From NCBI GenBank assembly GCA_015069205.1, contig SVIZ01000008.1, positions 53,369 through 117,368 of the forward strand: 64,000 bases of DNA. Reading direction: 5' to 3'. Below are positions 60,079-64,000 of the stretch, in pieces (positions within the stretch are counted from its first letter, which is position 1; every line of letters starts with the position of its first letter). Position numbers and translations under genes: made by a program. This DNA is from Oscillospiraceae bacterium (GTDB taxonomy: Bacteria > Bacillota > Clostridia > Saccharofermentanales > Saccharofermentanaceae). The notes beneath the pieces were generated by a model. The model saw only the letters and a list, made by a program, of their open reading frames with translations, made no database searches and was not told where the DNA came from.

Positions 60079-60475
60079 TACAAACATAATGATAGATGCT
60101 CTCACTAACAGGGATGGCAGATCAGGCTTTTCAGCTACGGTTATCGACCTTTGCGCAAAACAAGTTATTGACGGATATGTTGCGCTTCACTCTATTAGCA
60201 ATATGTATTACATTCTGCGAAAGCAGTATTCAGATGCTGAAAGACGTACTATTTTGAAGCGGTACAATGAGATTTTAAAAGTGGCAGAAGTGGGTAATGA
60301 TGTAGTAGACACAGCAATAAACAATACTGCAATCTCCGATTACGAAGATGCACTTCAATATGCCTGTGCTGAAACAGTTGGGGCGGACTATATAGTCACA
60401 CGCAACATAAAAGATTACGGGAAGGCTGAGATCAGAGCCATTTCGCCTGAAGAACTTTTAAAGCTATTGGCGTAA
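60062..60475 (+). CDS. PIN-domain toxin
   Basis: 137 residues from the ATG giving MKVLIDTNIMIDALTNRDG; a start seven codons earlier is possible. The PIN acidic residues are DTN (Asp 6), the middle Glu/Asp region (NTAISDYEDALQYACAE) and the final Asp (YIVTRNIKDY). PIN toxins are Mg-dependent RNases. The pairing with an XRE rather than a VapB-type antitoxin is less common but known. Confidence 0.85.
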   Translation: MKVLIDTNIMIDALTNRDGRSGFSATVIDLCAKQVIDGYVALHSISNMYYILRKQYSDAERRTILKRYNEILKVAEVGNDVVDTAINNTAISDYEDALQYACAETVGADYIVTRNIKDYGKAEIRAISPEELLKLLA

Positions 60476-60486
60476 AGGGTAAGTTT

Positions 60487-62241
60487 TTACCTGTCTCCGT
60501 AGTACGTGTCATCGTCAAAACCGCCGACATAGCTGATGTTGAAGATGATCATCGGTCTCTTTCCGGATTTTGAATTTACAAAGCTCTTTATCTGCTCTCT
60601 GAAGTTGCGCTTCTGAATGAAAGCTTCGATGCTGCCTGCCTTGTTGCTTGCCTGCTTTAAGAGATCGTCAACCTTATCGGAGATAAGCTCGTAAAGCACA
60701 TCGATGTTTTCCTCGTCATCAAAGCATCCGATCGAGTTGACAGCAGGGGAGCATGCGAGATCGCCCGTATCTTCGTTGACCGTAATGGCAATCGCAAGGC
60801 ATCCGTCTTCACTTAAGTGGAGTCTGTCCGTAAGCACTCTGTCATCTGCATCTACAGTGCCTGTACCGTCAATGAGTACGGGTGCTGCAGGAACGTGATC
60901 CGTGATCTTTGCCTCGTCTTCGGTAAGCTCGAGTACAGCGCCGTTTTCGAGGATCGAGATATTGTCTTCATTCATGCCGAGTCCTTCTGCCATCTCTTTG
61001 TGGAGGCAGAGCATGCGGTATTCACCGTGAACCGGAATGAAGAACTTAGGCTTGATGAGGGTATGGAGCATCATGAGCTCATCCCTGTAAGCGTGGCCTG
61101 ATACGTGAACGTCTGCAAGAGACTGGTAGATAACGTGAGCGCCTTTTTTGTAGAGCTCGTTGATGACTCTGTAGATAGGCTTCTCGTTGCCCGGGATCGG
61201 GTCAGCGGAGATGATTACCGTATCGCCCTTTGTGATATCTACCGAACGGTGTGATGAGTAAGCCATACGTGTGAGGGCGCTCATCGGCTCAGCCTGTGAA
61301 CCGGTCGTGAGAACGACGATCTGGTTGTCGGGATAGTTGTCGATCGCATCGATGTCGATAAGCGTGTCGGGCTTGATGTCGATATATCCCAAAGTGTTAG
61401 CGATGTTGAATACCTGAACCATCGAACGTCCCGAAAGGCATACGTGGCGGCCGAATTTTTCAGCTGCCGTGATGATCTGCTGCATGCGGTGAACGTGCGA
61501 TGAGAATGTGGCTACGATGATGCGGCCTTCCGCTTTTCTGAAGTAGTGGGAGAAAGCCTCGCCGACGTGCTTTTCGGAGGGCGAGAAACCTTCGATCTCA
61601 ACGTTCGTGCTCTCGCACATAAACATCAGGACGCCTTCTTTTCCGAGCTCGCCAAGGCGCTGGAGATTGATTGTCTTGCCGTTGATCGGAGTGTAGTCGA
61701 TCTTGAAGTCTCCGGAGTGGACGATGCGTCCTACGGGAGTGTTGATGCAAAGCGCATATGAATCCGCGATGGAGTGGTTAACTCTGATGAATTCAGCAGA
61801 GAATGAGTTGCCGAGGCGGATGATGTCGCCGTTCTTGCAGGTCGAGAGCTTGATGCCTTCGAAAGGCACGTTCTTATCCTGGAGTTTGAGCTTGATGAGC
61901 TCGATCGCCATCGTGCCGCCGAAAACAGGGCACTTGAACTCTCTCAAGAAATAGGGGAGAGAGCCGATGTGATCCTCGTGTCCGTGCGTGATAAGGATGC
62001 CTCTGAGCTTTTCCTTGTTGCGTCTGATATAAGTGAAATCCGGGATGACGCAGTCAACGCCCGGCATGTTCTCTTCAGGGAAGCTCATGCCGCAGTCGAC
62101 GATGATGATGTCGTTATTGTATTCGAAGGCGGTCATGTTCTTGCCGATCTCTCCGATGCCGCCCAACGGAATGATCTTTACCGGATTGGTATTCTTATAC
62201 TTTGGGTCTTTAAAGCTGTGTCTTTTTGAATTACTGCTCAT
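60487..62241 (-). CDS. rnjA: Ribonuclease J
   Basis: 584 residues. The metallo-beta-lactamase motif HGHEDHIGSLPYF, the beta-CASP motifs (SSHVHRMQQI, TTGSQAEPMSAL, HVSGHAYRDEL) and the C-terminal domain are those of RNase J, a 5'-3' exoribonuclease and endonuclease central to mRNA decay in Bacillota. The AAGGAACAATT before the ATG is a fair ribosome site. It is convergent with the PIN gene (11-base gap) and follows the 3D-domain gene. Confidence 0.96.
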   Translation of the reverse strand: MSSNSKRHSFKDPKYKNTNPVKIIPLGGIGEIGKNMTAFEYNNDIIIVDCGMSFPEENMPGVDCVIPDFTYIRRNKEKLRGILITHGHEDHIGSLPYFLREFKCPVFGGTMAIELIKLKLQDKNVPFEGIKLSTCKNGDIIRLGNSFSAEFIRVNHSIADSYALCINTPVGRIVHSGDFKIDYTPINGKTINLQRLGELGKEGVLMFMCESTNVEIEGFSPSEKHVGEAFSHYFRKAEGRIIVATFSSHVHRMQQIITAAEKFGRHVCLSGRSMVQVFNIANTLGYIDIKPDTLIDIDAIDNYPDNQIVVLTTGSQAEPMSALTRMAYSSHRSVDITKGDTVIISADPIPGNEKPIYRVINELYKKGAHVIYQSLADVHVSGHAYRDELMMLHTLIKPKFFIPVHGEYRMLCLHKEMAEGLGMNEDNISILENGAVLELTEDEAKITDHVPAAPVLIDGTGTVDADDRVLTDRLHLSEDGCLAIAITVNEDTGDLACSPAVNSIGCFDDEENIDVLYELISDKVDDLLKQASNKAGSIEAFIQKRNFREQIKSFVNSKSGKRPMIIFNISYVGGFDDDTYYGDR

Positions 62242-62314
62242 AATTGTTCCTTCTATAAAAGCGCAAATACTTCTCTTTTGGAGAGAAGCATACGTGCGTA
62301 GTTTTTACTGTATC

Positions 62315-63325
62315 TTACTGGGCGTAGACTGTGCGTGTGCAGGTGTGGTGTGAGCCTGTCTCGCCGTCGTCTGCGTAGATGTCGATGTGGTAACCCTTAA
62401 CACCGGGGCCCCTGTCTTCAACGGTGTAATATCCGTCTCCGCCCAAAGGATCGTTCTCAATGTAGATTACCGTACCTGCAGGATAGATGGACCAGTCAGC
62501 TGCGCATGTGCGGCCTTCGGTACATGTTGTTCCTGTTGCTGTGCTTGTGTTGTATGTGCCGTCTCCGTTGGACTGGGGACCGTAGAATGTGATCGTGCAT
62601 GAGTTTCCGTTGCCGGAAGGTGTATCATGTACTTCTTCGGTAGTAGTTGTTGTGACTTCTACCTCTTCTTCTGTAGTCTCTTCCTCAGTCTGTTTTGTAG
62701 TCGGCTTGGATGTTGTAGTCGTTGTAACAGAGGGTTTCTTCTCTGATACATATTCCTTGCTTACATAGTTGCCGTTATATGTTTTGTACCAGCCGTTTGA
62801 AGTCTCTGCGATAACGTCGATCTGATCGCCTGCGTTGAGACCCTTTACTACATCGTAATCGGTACCGGGGCCGGATCTTACATTGATTGCGGTAGTTGCA
62901 TATACGGTAATATAAAGTTCGCTTTCAGTATAATTCTTTGTGGTCTCTGCAGCAGTTGCTTCAGTTGTCTCTTCTGTTGAGCCGGGTTCTTCTGACGTCT
63001 CGGCTGTTTCAGATGTTTCTGCTGTATTTGCAGTGCCTGAAGGAACCGTAACTGCAGCAGAAGGGTTTGTTTCTGCAGGTGCGGAAGAACCTGAAGGCTC
63101 GGTTACAGCTATGGTAGTAGTCTCTACTATATCAGTCTCGCCGGGGTAAAATACTGTCGTTTCCGTCGTCTCTAAGGGCTGGGCCTGGGCGGAAGTGGAA
63201 TTAAGTGCCGTATCAACGGAGAACATGGCAATGGAGCAAGCCGTAACGACTATGCCGCAGTTCACCGCCGAGATGATCTTGGCGCGTGTGATGTTATAAA
63301 ATTCTTTTACTCCAACAAGCTTCAA
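62315..63325 (-). CDS. Secreted SH3b/3D-domain wall protein
   Basis: 336 residues from a TTG start (AAGGAGAAATAAGG upstream). A signal peptide or membrane anchor spans about residues 18-38. A Thr/Glu-rich low-complexity linker (about 50-125) follows, then an SH3b domain with NVRSGPGTDYDVV near 150 and a second Thr/Glu linker. A C-terminal 3D/double-psi barrel domain ends in GVKGYHIDIY. The likely role is cell-wall binding and muralytic or RpfB/YabE-like activity. Low-complexity Thr linkers suggest extension through the wall. Confidence 0.8.
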   Translation of the reverse strand: MKLVGVKEFYNITRAKIISAVNCGIVVTACSIAMFSVDTALNSTSAQAQPLETTETTVFYPGETDIVETTTIAVTEPSGSSAPAETNPSAAVTVPSGTANTAETSETAETSEEPGSTEETTEATAAETTKNYTESELYITVYATTAINVRSGPGTDYDVVKGLNAGDQIDVIAETSNGWYKTYNGNYVSKEYVSEKKPSVTTTTTSKPTTKQTEEETTEEEVEVTTTTTEEVHDTPSGNGNSCTITFYGPQSNGDGTYNTSTATGTTCTEGRTCAADWSIYPAGTVIYIENDPLGGDGYYTVEDRGPGVKGYHIDIYADDGETGSHHTCTRTVYAQ

Positions 63326-63626
63326 AAACCTTATTTCTCCTTATGTTATTGCGTTCTATCTGAGCGCATAAATACAAGATTATTATATCATACATATGTT
63401 TTTGGCCATCCTAAGTGAAAAAGCGGGTATTTTTGAAGGACTTTTTACTGCTTTGTTTTGCAATATGCCCAAGAATATAGGGCTGCCCTATACCGCTAAT
63501 CTCATTTTGAGTAAAGCGTTTTTCGAAATATGTAAATCGAATGTAACAGATCTGCAAGGTATGTAATTTTATATGCGTCTATAATCTAGACACCGCGAGG
63601 GAAAAATGTGTGAGGGGGGAGAGCAA
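63326..63626. other. Divergent intergenic region with palindrome
   Basis: A 301-base gap. It contains the 3D-gene promoter, a 17-bp perfect palindrome (TATAGGG-CTG-CCCTATA) at 63476-63492 and a TATAAT at 63580-63585 for the small membrane gene. No gene is visible. Confidence 0.65.
63382..63390 (-). promoter_or_regulatory. Extended -10 of the SH3b/3D gene
   Basis: TGATATAAT on the minus strand, 57 bases before the start. No clear -35. Confidence 0.5.
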
Positions 63627-63791
63627 ATGTCGTTGGGACGTGTCCGTAAACCGGCCAGAAGAGAAAGCTACGGTACGACAGAGCGCGATGTCGAGAAAAA
63701 GCGCGCAAGAACCTACATAATATGCGCCCTGATCCTCATAATCTGCGGTATTCTGGACGTCGTGTTCATCTTAGGAATACTAAATACTTAA
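63627..63791 (+). CDS. Small single-span membrane protein
   Basis: 54 residues from the ATG after GAGGGGGGAGAG; a Met seven codons earlier overlaps that ribosome site. A basic N-terminal half (RKPARRES, EKKRARTY) precedes a hydrophobic helix of about 20 residues (IICALILIICGILDVVFILG). The orientation should be N-in. No family recognised. Confidence 0.65.
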   Translation: MSLGRVRKPARRESYGTTERDVEKKRARTYIICALILIICGILDVVFILGILNT

Positions 63792-63810
63792 ATTGGGTTA
63801 AATACTTTAT

Positions 63811-63840
63811 GGGAAGGATGTCGCAAGGCATCCTTTTCGT
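63811..63840 (+). terminator. Terminator of the small membrane gene
   Basis: AAGGATG-TCGCAAGG-CATCCTT followed by TTCGTTT. Confidence 0.7.
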
Positions 63841-63869
63841 TTGCTTTTTTCGCTGACTTCTAAAGAACG

Positions 63870-63908
63870 GTCGACGATTTGTCGACGAAATCAGGCAAAA
63901 TCGTCGAC
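63870..63908. repeat. GTCGAC-rich inverted repeat
   Basis: GTCGACGATTT (63870-63880) and AAATCGTCGAC (63898-63908) form an 11-bp perfect stem across 17 bases. A third GTCGAC lies in the loop. A TATAAT at 63935-63940 follows. Confidence 0.6.
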
Positions 63909-64000
63909 GTTACCGTCGAATTTCGCCGTGCCCATATAATTGTGTAAATTCAAAATAAAGAGCCAAGTGGCTTAACCTTGTATAATTTTAATTGCGACAA

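Noticed and set aside
63870..63908. CRISPR-like array
   Set aside because: The GTCGAC units are too short and irregular and there are no spacers of equal length or cas genes.

Overview
The window is a 64-kb stretch of a low-to-moderate GC Clostridia-type (Bacillota) chromosome. The gene complement suggests a gut or rumen plant-fibre degrader: a split transketolase, DUF4867 and xylulokinase genes, YesL, cytoplasmic GH43 and GH3 enzymes, a sugar ABC importer without its own ATPase, RNase J, and AAGGAGG-like ribosome sites. Species assignment is inference; no rRNA or tRNA gene was recognised.

Layout. 1-9.4 kb: the tail of an FtsX-type permease, a zinc-ribbon membrane protein with a small partner, a solute-binding lipoprotein with no permease, a SulP anion transporter, and a two-gene operon of an HD-GYP phosphodiesterase abutting a reverse transcriptase. 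9.5-18.2 kb: a HAD phosphatase, a glycerol-1-phosphate dehydrogenase, a DUF7010/LytTR/DUF3021 operon, a GH43 enzyme, a FliB-like methylase, a cupin, a His/Gly-rich membrane protein and a secreted thermonuclease. 18.3-21.5 kb: carB. 21.9-35.3 kb: a pentose and oligosaccharide region with xylulokinase, DUF4867, a fucose/arabinose-isomerase-like enzyme, split transketolase, YesL, an ABC importer, an AraC regulator and a GH3 enzyme. 35.3-35.9 kb: hicAB. 36.0-54.3 kb: a type IV pilus locus in two divergent halves. 54.4-63.8 kb: rpsU, recJ, relA, an XRE/PIN toxin-antitoxin pair, RNase J, an SH3/3D-domain wall protein and a small membrane protein.

The most striking object is a 2,780-residue protein with a normal type III prepilin leader, about 36 GG-[AVIF]-x-G repeats, two Ig-like modules and six InlB_B-type repeats. 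It is followed by GspK-, GspI- and GspJ-like minor pilins and a separate major pilin, so it looks like a giant pilus-tip adhesin. The assembly ATPase carries two MshEN motifs of the c-di-GMP-binding type and no PilT is present.

Regulatory sequence explains much of the layout. An 11-base motif, GCAARAWNTGW, recurs in the same orientation upstream of GH43, xylB, the ABC importer and GH3, and probably defines an AraC-controlled regulon. A perfect 11-bp direct repeat of 22-bp period lies just upstream of the promoter of the LytTR operon. Both toxin-antitoxin loci have repeat operators in or next to their promoters. A 15-bp perfect palindrome occurs three times.
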